Shown one piece after another: positions 9,253 to 18,309 of a stretch of DNA of 64,000 bases. The notes below the pieces were generated by a model that worked only from the letters and a program-made list of their open reading frames with translations, searched no databases and was not told the origin of the DNA. Within the stretch, counting starts at the first letter, position 1. Each line of letters begins with the position of its first letter. The position numbers and the translations under genes were made by a program. Source of the stretch: Daejeonella sp. H1SJ63 (GTDB taxonomy: Bacteria > Bacteroidota > Bacteroidia > Sphingobacteriales > Sphingobacteriaceae). The stretch spans positions 158,779 to 222,778 of the forward strand of contig NZ_JARKMZ010000007.1 of assembly GCF_029360775.1 (NCBI RefSeq). The letters are read 5' to 3'.

Positions 9253-9852
9253 TTACAATGATAAACTCAGCTGCGGATCACTGATTCTGAAGCTTTTTCT
9301 GTGGTATGGCGACAATCCATGTGCAATAACTGCATTGCGGTGTTTTATTGTTGGATATCCCTTATTGATTTCCCATTCATACTGAGGGTATTCACTCGCG
9401 ATTTTCAACATATATTCATCACGGTACGTCTTGGCAAGAATTGAAGCAGCAGCAATAGAATAGAACTTCCCGTCTCCCTTAATGATGCACTGATGCGGAA
9501 GGTTGCTATAAGGCTTAAAGCGGTTACCGTCAACCAGAATCAATCCGGGGCGAATATTGAGCTGATCGAGTGCAAGATGCATTGCCCTGAAAGATGCATT
9601 TAAAATATTTATCCTGTCAATCTCCTGATGATCAATCACACCAACTGCAAAAGACAGTGCCTGCTTTTCAATCAGATCACGAAGTTCGAAACGCTCCTTT
9701 TCTTTAAGCTTTTTTGAATCGTTCAGTACAGGATGCGAAAAATCCTGAGGCAATATGACTGCAGCGGCAAAAACAGGGCCTGCCAAACAGCCTCTCCCGG
9801 CCTCATCGCAACCGGCTTCAATAAGTTCAGACTGATAAAAGGATGAAAGCAT
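9253..9852 (-). CDS. rnhB: Ribonuclease HII
   Basis: RNase HII nicks RNA-DNA hybrids and single ribonucleotides in DNA. It has 199 residues. The type 2 RNase H catalytic acids are visible: D16 and E17 in GCDEAGRGCLAGP, D108 in LVDGN, and about D145 in KTYRDEYM. The N-terminus at ATG 9852 fits the family. It lies between gcvT and the SpoIIE phosphatase on the same strand, 28 bases after the phosphatase gene. Confidence 0.96.
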   Translation of the reverse strand: MLSSFYQSELIEAGCDEAGRGCLAGPVFAAAVILPQDFSHPVLNDSKKLKEKERFELRDLIEKQALSFAVGVIDHQEIDRINILNASFRAMHLALDQLNIRPGLILVDGNRFKPYSNLPHQCIIKGDGKFYSIAAASILAKTYRDEYMLKIASEYPQYEWEINKGYPTIKHRNAVIAHGLSPYHRKSFRISDPQLSLSL

Positions 9853-9880
9853 CTGTTAAAATTGAAAACAGTACAATTAA

Positions 9881-11125
9881 TTACCGCACACGAAGGGTCA
9901 GAATGGTGATATCATCCGAATTCATTTTGGCAGAATTGGATGTTTGAAGGTCTCTCAATATATTCTCATTCAGATTATCCACCGACAGATCTTTGTTATT
10001 CAGCAAAAAACCTACCAGATCTTCGTCTGAAATATAAACATCTTCATCTGCACTTTCAACCAAACCATCGGTATAATTAAATACAATACTCCCCGGTGTA
10101 AGAATTTCTTTGCCTACAATAATTTTAGGCAATGTATCAAATGCTCCGATTATGGTTGTACCATCTTTTAAAAACTTAACAACTCCATCCTTAAGCATTA
10201 TTGGCGGATTATGCCCGGCATTTACGTATTTTAATTCTCTGGTCTGTTCATTGTAAAGACCCAGAAACAGGGTAATGAAACGTTCTCCGTTTGTATTGGA
10301 AACCACAATCTCATTCAATCGTTCGATGATCTTCACCAGATCATCCTCAACAGAAGCCCAGGCTCTAAGACTTGCCTGAAGATTGGCCATCAGTAAGGCT
10401 GCAGAAACCCCTTTTCCGGATGCATCGGCAATACACCAGAGATATTCATAAGGCCTGGTTTCAATAAAGTCAAAATAGTCGCCACCAATATTCTGATTCG
10501 GAAGATAAGTAGCTCCAACCTCCAGAGAACCGCTTTTAGGCAAACTTCCGGGAATCAGCATCCCCTGAACTTCAACAGCCAGTTCCATGTCCCGCTGTAA
10601 ACGCTCCCGTTCAACTCTTTCGCGAAATAACTTTTTATTCTCAAGCGCTACAACTATAACATTAATCAGTGTCTGAACAAAATTGAGATCGTTACTCAAT
10701 AAATTCTGTCCGGTCTTGAGATCTCCGATGAGCACAAAAGCTAAGAACTCATCCTTATGAAAAACCGGAACAAAATATTCGTATTTGTTCAATAAAGGAT
10801 CTGTACTTGATTTAAGAGTAGTAATGTCCTTATAATTGGTCAGCGCCTGGCAGGTCTGCTGAAGAATTTTTGCATTCTCAAAATCACCTCCAAAACGTGT
10901 AGCACAATAAAAATGCTCTCCTTCACGAATCAAAAGTCTGATTTTACCAATTTTCAGATGAACGTTAAGAATCACTTCAAGCATTTCAAAAAGTAAAAAA
11001 GATGAGCTGTCCTTATTTATTGCCTGAGTAATCTCAAGCAATGAGTTTAATTCCGCCTGACGTTTGAGAAGAAGTTGAATCAACTCATTTTCATCCTTTT
11101 TTACTGAAATTGCTTTATCTGACAA
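9881..11125 (-). CDS. SpoIIE/RsbU-type PP2C serine phosphatase with GAF-like sensor
   Basis: A 414-residue signalling phosphatase. The first ~170 residues look like a GAF-type sensor (FLLFEMLEVILNVH, then YFVPVFHKDEFLAFVLIGDL). A short coiled linker rich in Arg and Glu follows (about 165-185). The PP2C/SpoIIE domain has the metal-binding motifs GGDYFDF, ADASGKGVSAALLMAN, YVNAGHNPP and FNYTDGLVES. Relatives dephosphorylate anti-anti-sigma proteins, but no such partner is adjacent, so the target is unknown. There is no signal peptide or membrane segment, so it should be cytoplasmic. Confidence 0.9.
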   Translation of the reverse strand: MSDKAISVKKDENELIQLLLKRQAELNSLLEITQAINKDSSSFLLFEMLEVILNVHLKIGKIRLLIREGEHFYCATRFGGDFENAKILQQTCQALTNYKDITTLKSSTDPLLNKYEYFVPVFHKDEFLAFVLIGDLKTGQNLLSNDLNFVQTLINVIVVALENKKLFRERVERERLQRDMELAVEVQGMLIPGSLPKSGSLEVGATYLPNQNIGGDYFDFIETRPYEYLWCIADASGKGVSAALLMANLQASLRAWASVEDDLVKIIERLNEIVVSNTNGERFITLFLGLYNEQTRELKYVNAGHNPPIMLKDGVVKFLKDGTTIIGAFDTLPKIIVGKEILTPGSIVFNYTDGLVESADEDVYISDEDLVGFLLNNKDLSVDNLNENILRDLQTSNSAKMNSDDITILTLRVR

Positions 11126-11333
11126 TGCTAATATTTTGGTAATTCTTTGATTTTAAAAATAACTAAATTATGCGAGTTTACAAGGATAAAGGGCACATTC
11201 CTTGTTAGCTTTTAGTTAAGAAAATATTGTTGAACAATGATATTTTAGCCCCAAATGAAAATTTTATCGCAAATATAAAAATCTGACTTAATCAACACCA
11301 AGTATCAGGAATCTGACTTTAAAAATTGATTTT

Positions 11334-12470
11334 TCATCTTACCAGTCTGCCTTTCCAATAATACTTTCCGGAGTTGCCTGCGATGCCTATAAATATCAGA
11401 TAAAAAATATGAACTACACTTAGTAGCGGCAGATACCGGAGCAATTCCTTTTTCCCTGAAAAACTACATAAAGGAATAAGGATAATAAGCTCAACAAACA
11501 TTTTCAACATCAAACTTAAAAGGCATAATTGCCAAAATACCGGATTTGAGAAGCCGGCAATGGCATTGAAAATAAACAATAAATTATACAACCATACGAA
11601 GACCCCCAGCAGTAAAACACTTTTGTTTTTATACCGGGTACTTTTTGAGGCCCAGCGTCTTCTCTGCTCAATAAAACTTCCAAGATTTGATTTGGCATGT
11701 GTATAAACAATCGCATTTCTGGATTTACAAAATCCAATTTTTTCAGGATATGCTAACGCTACTTTATGCAAAAACAATTCATCATCGCCTGAAGCGAGGT
11801 CATCTATGCCCTGAAATCCCTTTAATTCTAAAAATACATCCCTTCTGTACGCAAGATTGGCACCATTACAGGTAGTTGGCATTTTGTTACCAATTCCTGC
11901 TGCGCCCATACCTCCTATAAGAAACAAAAATTCAAGGCTTTGCACTTTCTCAAAAGTGTTTTTTTCCTGAAAATAGGCTACGGGGGAGGATATTAACTTA
12001 TAATCACCCGATTCATAAAGACCAACAATAGTAGAAAGCCACTGAGATCCCATTCTGCAATCCGCATCGCTTGTAACAATAAGCTCAGCATCCGAAAATT
12101 TTATAGCCTCAGAAATTGCTTTCTTCTTATAGGAATTAAGCATCTCGCCTTCATTAAGCCTGATAAGCTTCACTCCTCTTGAGGCATACGATTGCACTAT
12201 ATCTGCAGTGCGGTCTGTAGAATGATCATCTACAATAATCAGTTGAAAAAGATCTGCCGGATAATCCTGAGAAAGAATATCTGAAATAGTCTTATCAATA
12301 TTATTTTCCTCATTACGCGCTGCAATCAGCACACTTACACTTGTCTTGAACTGTTTGTTTACCAAAACGAACAAGCCAAGTTTTTCCCATCCCGATCGGA
12401 GGAATAGCATCATAGCCGAATAAATCAGGCTCATGATCAGGGTCAGAATACTAATTAGCAGAACTATCAA
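11334..12470 (-). CDS. Membrane glycosyltransferase, family 2
   Basis: A 378-residue GT-A enzyme with one hydrophobic segment at the N-terminus (about 1-25) and three or four at the C-terminus (after about 285). Catalytic signatures are IVDDHSTDRTADIV (about 72-85), TSDADC (about 134-139) and the acceptor-site motif QRRRWASKS (about 269-277). It resembles processive or lipid-carrier glycosyltransferases. Its start overlaps the upstream membrane gene by 20 bases, so the pair is co-translated. They probably act together on a cell-surface lipid or glycan; the sugar cannot be predicted. Confidence 0.88.
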   Translation of the reverse strand: MIVLLISILTLIMSLIYSAMMLFLRSGWEKLGLFVLVNKQFKTSVSVLIAARNEENNIDKTISDILSQDYPADLFQLIIVDDHSTDRTADIVQSYASRGVKLIRLNEGEMLNSYKKKAISEAIKFSDAELIVTSDADCRMGSQWLSTIVGLYESGDYKLISSPVAYFQEKNTFEKVQSLEFLFLIGGMGAAGIGNKMPTTCNGANLAYRRDVFLELKGFQGIDDLASGDDELFLHKVALAYPEKIGFCKSRNAIVYTHAKSNLGSFIEQRRRWASKSTRYKNKSVLLLGVFVWLYNLLFIFNAIAGFSNPVFWQLCLLSLMLKMFVELIILIPLCSFSGKKELLRYLPLLSVVHIFYLIFIGIAGNSGKYYWKGRLVR

Positions 12471-13425
12471 AGAATTTTAGTTTTAATACAAATACCGAGC
12501 CTAAAATAGCGGGAATAATTAAATTTATCAGCCATATAGATGCAATTGAAGCCATTATAGCCAGCTCCTGATCAGTAACAAAGGCAAAGAAATAACTGGC
12601 AGTACCTGCTCTAACACCTATATCAAGCAAATCAATGGAAGGAAGAGCCGATTGAATAAAATAGAAAACAAAGAGAATCATGATCATATCAAAGGCTCTG
12701 ATATCAGGTACAAGCAAATGTATAATCAGATAATATTGAGTGGTATATACAAGATAACGTGAAATACAATAGATCATTATCCTGAATAGCTCTGATTTAT
12801 TATATCTGGCAAATATGATGAAGAAACGTTTGTAGCGCTGCATGAAATTAATCCCTGAAAGCAGGCCATCAATCCAGTGGATATTAAAATAGAATAACAG
12901 AAAAAATCCGCAGAAAATAACTATCAGAAATCCAATACCAAAAAGTAAAAATGGATTCAGGTTCATGAAATTGAATACAAACCAGAACAAAGCCAGGCTA
13001 CCAATCACATTGGTTACTGCCATTTGTCCGAAAGATCCGACACTCATCGCAACTACTCCCATAATCCTCTTCCTTGGCGAAAGGAAAAGTACCCTTCCTC
13101 CAAATTCTCCAATTCTGTTAGGCGTAAAAACAGCCCAGGTAAGCCCGCAAAAAACCGATTCTACAGCCTTCCAGATAGCAATATTTTCAATTTTCTGAAC
13201 AAGGTATTTCCATTTCAAAGACTCCAGAAACCAGTTCAAAAACATCAGCAAAATCACTGCCGATAAAACAAGCCATACTTTTCCGGCCGATAACTCAGTT
13301 AAAAGCATTCTAAAGTCGGCAATACTTTGATTGTCACTGAGTTTTCTGAAAATATAACTGAAAGCAAGACCTATAATAGCGATCTTGATACAAATACTTA
13401 GAAATTTTCTGACCCGGGGATTCAA
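12451..13425 (-). CDS. Lysylphosphatidylglycerol synthase TM-region family protein (flippase-like, UPF0104)
   Basis: A 324-residue integral membrane protein with about eight hydrophobic segments spread over its whole length. It matches the membrane part of MprF-type aminoacyl-PG synthases and stand-alone UPF0104 proteins. There is no soluble aminoacyl-transfer domain. Typical segments are GLTWAVFTPNRIGEFGGRV (about 94-112) and the late SIDLLDIGVRAGTASYFF. Stand-alone members are often paired with glycosyltransferases, and here a family-2 enzyme overlaps its 3' end by 20 bases. Lipid or glycolipid translocation is plausible but inferred. Confidence 0.82.
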   Translation of the reverse strand: MNPRVRKFLSICIKIAIIGLAFSYIFRKLSDNQSIADFRMLLTELSAGKVWLVLSAVILLMFLNWFLESLKWKYLVQKIENIAIWKAVESVFCGLTWAVFTPNRIGEFGGRVLFLSPRKRIMGVVAMSVGSFGQMAVTNVIGSLALFWFVFNFMNLNPFLLFGIGFLIVIFCGFFLLFYFNIHWIDGLLSGINFMQRYKRFFIIFARYNKSELFRIMIYCISRYLVYTTQYYLIIHLLVPDIRAFDMIMILFVFYFIQSALPSIDLLDIGVRAGTASYFFAFVTDQELAIMASIASIWLINLIIPAILGSVFVLKLKFFDSSAN

Positions 13426-13523
13426 TTGATAATTTTATGCAATGTTAAGCAAAAGCTGCTCAGTATTTAAATTTTGAAAATGCAATCAGGCATAAACTGA
13501 AAAAAGGCGCTAAATCCTTAATA

Positions 13524-14102
13524 TTGCTGAAGATGTTAAAAGAGAAATCAAATGAGCGTATCATTCTGGGTATCGATCCCGGAACCAGTGTTATGGGTTA
13601 TGGCATTGTCAGGGAAGTAAAGAACAATTTAGATCTGGAATGCATGGGCATTGTAAAGCTCGACCATCTTGACGACCATCCACTTAAACTTAAGCATATC
13701 TTTGAAAGAACCGTAGTACTGATAGACCAGTATAAACCTGATTGTCTGGCTATTGAGGCTCCATTTTACGGAAAGAATATTCAGGTGATGCTAAAGCTGG
13801 GCCGGGCACAGGGTGTTGCCATGGCCGCTGCACTATCGCGTAGTTTACCCATTTTCGAATACTCGCCAAGAAAAATCAAGCAATCGATCACCGGAAATGG
13901 AAACGCATCCAAGGAACAGGTCGCTGCCATGTTAAAAACCCTGCTGAAGTTCACAGAAACTCCGGAATTTCTGGATGCAACCGACGGGCTTGCAGTTGCA
14001 GTATGCCATTCATTCCAGAAAATAAGCACTGATGGATCCAAAAAATCTTATTCAGGCTGGGACGCTTTTGCCAAAGACAATCAGAAAAGGATAAAAAAAT
14101 AA
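13524..14102 (+). CDS. ruvC: Holliday junction endonuclease RuvC
   Basis: RuvC resolves Holliday junctions with RuvAB. It has 192 residues; the family is about 160-190. The four catalytic acids are D18 ([12 protein letters not shown]), E78 ([10 protein letters not shown]), D151 and D154 ([10 protein letters not shown]). The ATG at 13524 is used; an in-frame ATG at 13533 would give a start closer to the first strand and cannot be excluded. It converges on the HIT gene, with only 4 bases between the stops and no clear terminator. Confidence 0.96.
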   Translation: MLKMLKEKSNERIILGIDPGTSVMGYGIVREVKNNLDLECMGIVKLDHLDDHPLKLKHIFERTVVLIDQYKPDCLAIEAPFYGKNIQVMLKLGRAQGVAMAAALSRSLPIFEYSPRKIKQSITGNGNASKEQVAAMLKTLLKFTETPEFLDATDGLAVAVCHSFQKISTDGSKKSYSGWDAFAKDNQKRIKK

Positions 14103-14106
14103 GGAT

Positions 14107-14499
14107 TTAAAGATGTTCGCGAATTTTTTCTGCAATCTCTGTCAGTCTCTCATCACTTAACTTCAGCTTGGGTCTGCTGAAATTCATGTCATCCATTGTG
14201 TTGACCGGAATGAGGTGAATATGGGCATGAGGGACTTCCAGACCGATAACGCTAAGCCCGATACGCTCGCAGGGAATAGCCTTCTTAAGTCCTGTAGCCA
14301 CAATCTGGGCGAACATCATCAAACCTACATAGGTTTCACTGTCAAGATCAAAAATATAATCAACCTCCTTCTTGGGGATAACCAAAAGGTGCCCCTCAGT
14401 AAGAGGATTAATATCCAGAAAAGCCAGATATTCAAGAGTCTCTGCTACTTTATGAGCAGGAATATCACCTGATACAATTTTTGAAAAGATTGATTCCAT
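14107..14499 (-). CDS. HIT family nucleotide-binding hydrolase
   Basis: A 130-residue Hint-type member of the histidine triad family, which hydrolyses AMP-lysine-like phosphoramidates and related nucleotide conjugates. The triad is HAHIHL with H91, H93 and H95. The N-terminal SIFSKIVSGDIPAHKV segment is typical of bacterial HinT. It follows greA by 31 bases on the same strand, so the two may be co-transcribed, as in many Bacteroidota. Confidence 0.93.
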   Translation of the reverse strand: MESIFSKIVSGDIPAHKVAETLEYLAFLDINPLTEGHLLVIPKKEVDYIFDLDSETYVGLMMFAQIVATGLKKAIPCERIGLSVIGLEVPHAHIHLIPVNTMDDMNFSRPKLKLSDERLTEIAEKIREHL

Positions 14500-14530
14500 A
14501 TTGTTCTTGTTTAATCTTTGTGAATACTAA

Positions 14531-15004
14531 TTATCTGCTGATCTCAATAATCTCAAATTCAATTTTCCCAGCAGGAACAGCTATTTCAGCTCTATCTCCA
14601 ACGGTCTTGCCCAATAAACCCTGTGCAATCGGCGACTTTACCGATATTTTACCCGACTTAAGATCAGCCTCTGATTCAGAAACCAGTTGATAAGTCATCG
14701 TAGCACCATTATTTACATTTTTAATCTTTACGATAGATAAAGCAAGCACTTTTGAAGTATCCAGTTTTGATTCATCAATCAATCGTGCATTGGCCAGCAC
14801 ATTGGTAAGCTTCGCTATTTTAGATTCATGATGACCCTGCGCTTCTTTGGCCGCATCATATTCAGCATTTTCAGAAAGATCACCTTTATCCCTGGCTTCT
14901 GCAATTGCCTTTGATATCTGGGCACGACCTTCAGTTTTTAAATGATGCAGCTCCTCTTTTAATTTCTCTAATCCTTCTTTGGTATAATAAGTTACTTCCG
15001 TCAT
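14531..15004 (-). CDS. greA: Transcription elongation factor GreA
   Basis: GreA binds the RNA polymerase secondary channel and stimulates cleavage of backtracked RNA. It has 157 residues. The N-terminal coiled coil (about 8-75) includes the tip motif DKGDLSENAEYDAAKEAQ, whose acidic residues reach the active site. A C-terminal FKBP-like domain follows, with SPIAQGLLGKTVGD. Length and start are canonical. A hairpin at 15044-15077 separates it from the upstream dehydrogenase gene. Confidence 0.96.
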   Translation of the reverse strand: MTEVTYYTKEGLEKLKEELHHLKTEGRAQISKAIAEARDKGDLSENAEYDAAKEAQGHHESKIAKLTNVLANARLIDESKLDTSKVLALSIVKIKNVNNGATMTYQLVSESEADLKSGKISVKSPIAQGLLGKTVGDRAEIAVPAGKIEFEIIEISR

Positions 15005-15030
15005 ATCTCACACAGTTTATTTTGGTTAAC

Positions 15031-15077
15031 TCTAAAAAACAAACAAGACTATGTCGGCCTAAGCCAATATAGTCTTG
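15031..15077 (-). terminator. Probable intrinsic terminator of the rsmA-dehydrogenase pair
   Basis: Read on the minus strand, CAAGACTAT (15069-15077) pairs with ATAGTCTTG (15044-15052). A small inner GGC/GCC stem is also present. The hairpin is followed by TTTGTTTTTT (15034-15043). It lies 90 bases after the dehydrogenase stop and 40 bases before the greA start, so it should end the upstream transcript. It could also be a 5' leader structure of greA. Confidence 0.65.
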
Positions 15078-15168
15078 CTCGTATCAACACGAAGATAATA
15101 TTTTTGATTTTAGAAATCCAAATTTCTCTTTGCAAATCCGGATTTTAGAACTCAGATCTGATAAAAAA

Positions 15169-16110
15169 TCAATCCATCAGCGCGGGCATCAGCGCGGCAA
15201 GTTTCTCTGCCAGCACTTCTGATATTTTTCTGTAGGATTCATGTGTCCAGCCGGCAATATGCGGGCTCAACAATACTTTCTGACTTTCCCTGAGCTCGTT
15301 AAACCAGGACTGTTGATAAAGTGCCGGAAATTTTTCAATTTCCAGAACATCCAGTCCGGCAGCAGTAATTTTCCCTGAACGCAAAGCTGCAAGAACAGCA
15401 TTGGTATTCACTACTTCGCCTCGCGATGCATTGAGCAAAATGACAGGTTTTCTGAAATGAAACAGGTACTCCTCATTTACCAGCTGCCTGGTCTCATTAG
15501 TCAGAGGGATATGAAAACTGATGATATCAGCCTGTTTCACAACCTCCTCCATGCTAACTTCGGTGGCAAACGAATCACTAAAACCTGTCTTATATTTATC
15601 GTATGCAATAACTTTAACCCCGAAGCCCGAAAGTTTTTGCGCCATCATTTGTCCGTTATTGCCATAACCAATCACTGCCACTGTCCTGCCCTTTAACTCC
15701 CATCCCCGATTTCCCTCCCTGTTCCAGATACCATTTCGGACTTCCATATCTGCATTGCGCAAATTATTAAGCAGGGAAAGCAGCATTCCGATCATATGTT
15801 CTGCTACCGCATCCCGGTTACCTTCAGGAGCATTGATACAATATATTCCTTTCGACTTTGCATATTCTTCATCCACATTGTCCATTCCGGCACCTGCACG
15901 GGCAATTACCTTAAGATTACTTCCTGCATCTATAACTTCCCTGTCGATCTGAAATTTAGTTCTGATTGCAATTCCCAGATACTCAGGAAGAATTTTCAGG
16001 GTTTCCTCCCTGCTGATTTCAGGCACATCATCGCACTGCAAACCCAGCTTTTCCACTTCCTGCTTAAAAGAAGGATGCAAATGATCTGCTATAAGTATCT
16101 TTTTAGTCAT
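15169..16110 (-). CDS. D-isomer-specific 2-hydroxyacid dehydrogenase (phosphoglycerate-dehydrogenase-like)
   Basis: A 313-residue NAD-dependent oxidoreductase. The catalytic fold is split around a Rossmann domain with GYGNNGQMMAQKL at about 148-160. The catalytic residues are in NASRGEVVNT (Arg, about 229-238) and SPHIAGWTHES (His, about 281). It is shorter than full SerA and lacks the C-terminal ACT domain, so serine feedback is not expected. 3-Phosphoglycerate is the likely substrate by similarity, but other 2-hydroxyacids are possible. Its start overlaps the rsmA stop by 8 bases. RsmA is therefore the first gene of this pair. Confidence 0.86.
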   Translation of the reverse strand: MTKKILIADHLHPSFKQEVEKLGLQCDDVPEISREETLKILPEYLGIAIRTKFQIDREVIDAGSNLKVIARAGAGMDNVDEEYAKSKGIYCINAPEGNRDAVAEHMIGMLLSLLNNLRNADMEVRNGIWNREGNRGWELKGRTVAVIGYGNNGQMMAQKLSGFGVKVIAYDKYKTGFSDSFATEVSMEEVVKQADIISFHIPLTNETRQLVNEEYLFHFRKPVILLNASRGEVVNTNAVLAALRSGKITAAGLDVLEIEKFPALYQQSWFNELRESQKVLLSPHIAGWTHESYRKISEVLAEKLAALMPALMD

Positions 16111-16900
16111 TCTGTTGCAACTTTCTTAATGATGAGACCAGATTGGTCAGTTTAACAAAATCATTAACACTTAAACGCTCTGCTCTTAAATCAAGCACTG
16201 GATCCTGACAAGCAGCTTCTCTGGGAATAAGTGATGATAATGCATTCCTCAATGTTTTCCTCCTTTGATTAAATCCGGCTTTTACAACCTGCCAGAACAA
16301 TTTTTCATCGCAATCCAACTTATCAACCTCATTTCTGATAAGCCTGATGACCGCCGATGTAACTTTCGGTGGAGGATTAAAGACTCCGGGTTTAACTGAA
16401 AAGAGATATTCTACCCTGTAATAAGCCTGCAGGAATACGCTTAAAATTCCGTACTCCTTACTTCCCGGCTTTTCAGCACAACGCTCTGCAACCTCCTTTT
16501 GGAACATACCCACCACTTCTGTTACCTGATCGCGGTTATCCAATACCTTAAAAAGAATCTGTGAAGAAATATTGTATGGGAAATTTCCGATAACAGCAAG
16601 CTTTCCCGGAAAAACGGATTTAAAATCAAGTTCAAGAAAATCGCCGTTGATGAGTTTTTCTCCCAGCTGAGGATATTTCTTCTTCAAAAAATCATATGAC
16701 TCTTTATCAATATCAATAAGAAATGTTTCCCATTCCTTTTTGCTCAGTAAAAAATCTGAAAGAATACCCATACCCGGTCCAACCTCAAGCACCTGTTTAT
16801 ACTGATCTTTTGCCTGAAGACTATTGACGATCTTCTCAGCAATATTCTTATCGGTTAAAAAGTGTTGTCCGAGATGTTTCTTTGCCTTTACTAAACTCAT
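16103..16900 (-). CDS. rsmA: 16S rRNA (adenine1518/1519-N6) dimethyltransferase
   Basis: RsmA (KsgA) dimethylates two adenosines in helix 45 of 16S rRNA with SAM. It has 265 residues. Signatures are KKHLGQHFLTDKNIA at the N-terminus, the SAM loop LEVGPGMGILSDFLL (about 39-53) and the catalytic NFPYNIS (about 107-113). PGVFNPPPKVTSAV is also typical. It overlaps the following dehydrogenase gene by 8 bases. Confidence 0.97.
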   Translation of the reverse strand: MSLVKAKKHLGQHFLTDKNIAEKIVNSLQAKDQYKQVLEVGPGMGILSDFLLSKKEWETFLIDIDKESYDFLKKKYPQLGEKLINGDFLELDFKSVFPGKLAVIGNFPYNISSQILFKVLDNRDQVTEVVGMFQKEVAERCAEKPGSKEYGILSVFLQAYYRVEYLFSVKPGVFNPPPKVTSAVIRLIRNEVDKLDCDEKLFWQVVKAGFNQRRKTLRNALSSLIPREAACQDPVLDLRAERLSVNDFVKLTNLVSSLRKLQQND

Positions 16901-16920
16901 ACCAGCTGCATTTGGCGCAA

Positions 16921-17015
16921 ATTACGGAAAAATGAGATATTGAATGAGCAAATTGAGGAATGAGCAAATCTGCAAATGGAATTTATTTGTCAATGTGCTG
17001 ATTTGTCTGTTTGTC
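16921..17015. repeat. A/T-rich intergenic repeat of ATTTG / CAAAT units
   Basis: This stretch has two near-copies of GAATGAGCAAAT about 18 bases apart, then CTGCAAAT. Opposing units (ATTTGTCAATGTGCTGATTTGTC) follow in the second half, so it can fold on itself. A similar element lies between accB and accC. Neither half contains a plausible reading frame. It looks like a dispersed hairpin-type intergenic repeat; genome-wide copies cannot be checked here. Confidence 0.5.
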
Positions 17016-17153
17016 AATGAAGATCGCACTCCTGTGGAAGGCTTTTCTCAATGAATGATGATCTTCCGAAACTTAAAACTTATAACCTGATTGCAGTTTG
17101 GGATTAAAGTCTTTATTTTGCGTTAATTATTTGATAAAAAAGGGAAAGCAGGA

Positions 17154-18209
17154 ATGAGCGATAAAATTAAAATCGGGATCTCTATAGGTGATGTAAACGG
17201 CATCGGTTTAGAAGTTATCATTAAAACTTTGATGGATAGCCGGATTATGGATTATTGTACACCAATAGTATACGGACATACCAAAGTAGCTTCGTTCCAC
17301 CGCAAATCACTGGACGTCAGTGATTTCAGTTTTAATGTTATTAACAGCCCCGAACAGGCACATGATAAACGCCCTAATATGATCAATTGCTGGGAAGAAG
17401 ATGTACGGATCGAACTGGGTATGGCAACTGAAACCGGAGGTAAGTATGCATTCATTTCTCTGGAAAGAGCACTTGATGATCTGATAGCCGGAAAAACCGA
17501 TGCTTTGGTAACCGCTCCTATTAATAAACACAATATCCAGAGTGATACTTTCAATTTTGCCGGTCATACAGAGTACATTCAGGCTAAAACCAATTCCCCG
17601 GATTCGTTAATGTTCCTTGTCAGTGAGGATATCCGCGTTGGGGTAGTAACGGGCCATGTCCCTGTGAGTGAGGTTCCTTCAAAAATTACTAAAGAGGCCA
17701 TTCTGTCGAAGCTTGCTTTGATGAGCCAGAGTTTAAAAAAGGATTTCTGGATACAAAAACCTAAAATTGCAGTTCTCGGATTAAACCCGCATGCCGGAGA
17801 TGCAGGTCTGATCGGCAATGAGGAGCTTGAAACTATTGTTCCTGCAATTGAAGAAGCAAATGCCAATGGGATTTTTGCTTTCGGGCCTTATGCCGCCGAT
17901 GGGTTCTTTGCAGCACATACTTATCTGAAATTTGATGCAGTACTGGCTATGTATCATGATCAGGGCCTAATTCCGTTCAAGCAGATCGCATTCCATAACG
18001 GTGTAAATTTCACGGCAGGTCTGCCGGTTGTCAGAACCTCTCCTGATCATGGAACGGGTTATGACATTGCCGGAAAGAATCAGGCTTCTGCAAATTCATT
18101 CAGGGAAGCTCTTTTTACTGCTATTAATATCGTAGAACGTCGCAGAGAAAGTGCTGAACTTAGCTCAAACCCGTTAAAACTTAGTAAATTCTCAAAAGAC
18201 AGAGATTAA
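17154..18209 (+). CDS. pdxA: 4-hydroxythreonine-4-phosphate dehydrogenase
   Basis: PdxA oxidises 4-phosphohydroxy-L-threonine in the DXP-dependent route to pyridoxal phosphate. It has 351 residues. Metal and substrate residues are in FAGHTEYI (about 136-143) and AMYHDQGLIPFKQ (about 264-276). The C-terminal RTSPDHGTGYDIAGK is diagnostic. The start at ATG 17154 gives the canonical SDKIKIGISIGDVNGIG N-terminus. A weak imperfect hairpin follows the stop (18219-18237), without a clear T-run. PLP is used by thrC and the D-TA enzyme in this window, but there is no operon link. Confidence 0.95.
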   Translation: MSDKIKIGISIGDVNGIGLEVIIKTLMDSRIMDYCTPIVYGHTKVASFHRKSLDVSDFSFNVINSPEQAHDKRPNMINCWEEDVRIELGMATETGGKYAFISLERALDDLIAGKTDALVTAPINKHNIQSDTFNFAGHTEYIQAKTNSPDSLMFLVSEDIRVGVVTGHVPVSEVPSKITKEAILSKLALMSQSLKKDFWIQKPKIAVLGLNPHAGDAGLIGNEELETIVPAIEEANANGIFAFGPYAADGFFAAHTYLKFDAVLAMYHDQGLIPFKQIAFHNGVNFTAGLPVVRTSPDHGTGYDIAGKNQASANSFREALFTAINIVERRRESAELSSNPLKLSKFSKDRD

Positions 18210-18260
18210 TCAGAAAATATTGCCCATCAGGGACAATCTTATCTGATTTTCAAAAAACTG

Positions 18261-18290
18261 TTAGCAACTAAATAAATTTTCCTAAATTTG
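18261..18290 (+). promoter_or_regulatory. Bacteroidota-type promoter of the yceD-rpmF-plsX cluster
   Basis: A perfect -7 box TAAATTTG (consensus TAnnTTTG) lies at 18283-18290. A -33-like TTAG (consensus TTTG) starts at 18261, 18 bases upstream of the -7 box, within the usual spacing. The implied transcript start is about 12 bases before the TTG start of yceD. Confidence 0.6.
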
Positions 18291-18309
18291 CAGGCTCAAT
18301 TGGCGTGCT

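Noticed and set aside
11221-11260. A/T-rich inverted repeat (AAAATATTGTTGAACAATGATATTTT) after the glycosyltransferase gene as a terminator
   Set aside because: The arms are offset by a three-base bulge and no T-run follows on the minus strand.
16921-17015. CRISPR-like repeat array
   Set aside because: Units are short, irregular and partly inverted, with no evenly spaced spacers and no cas genes.
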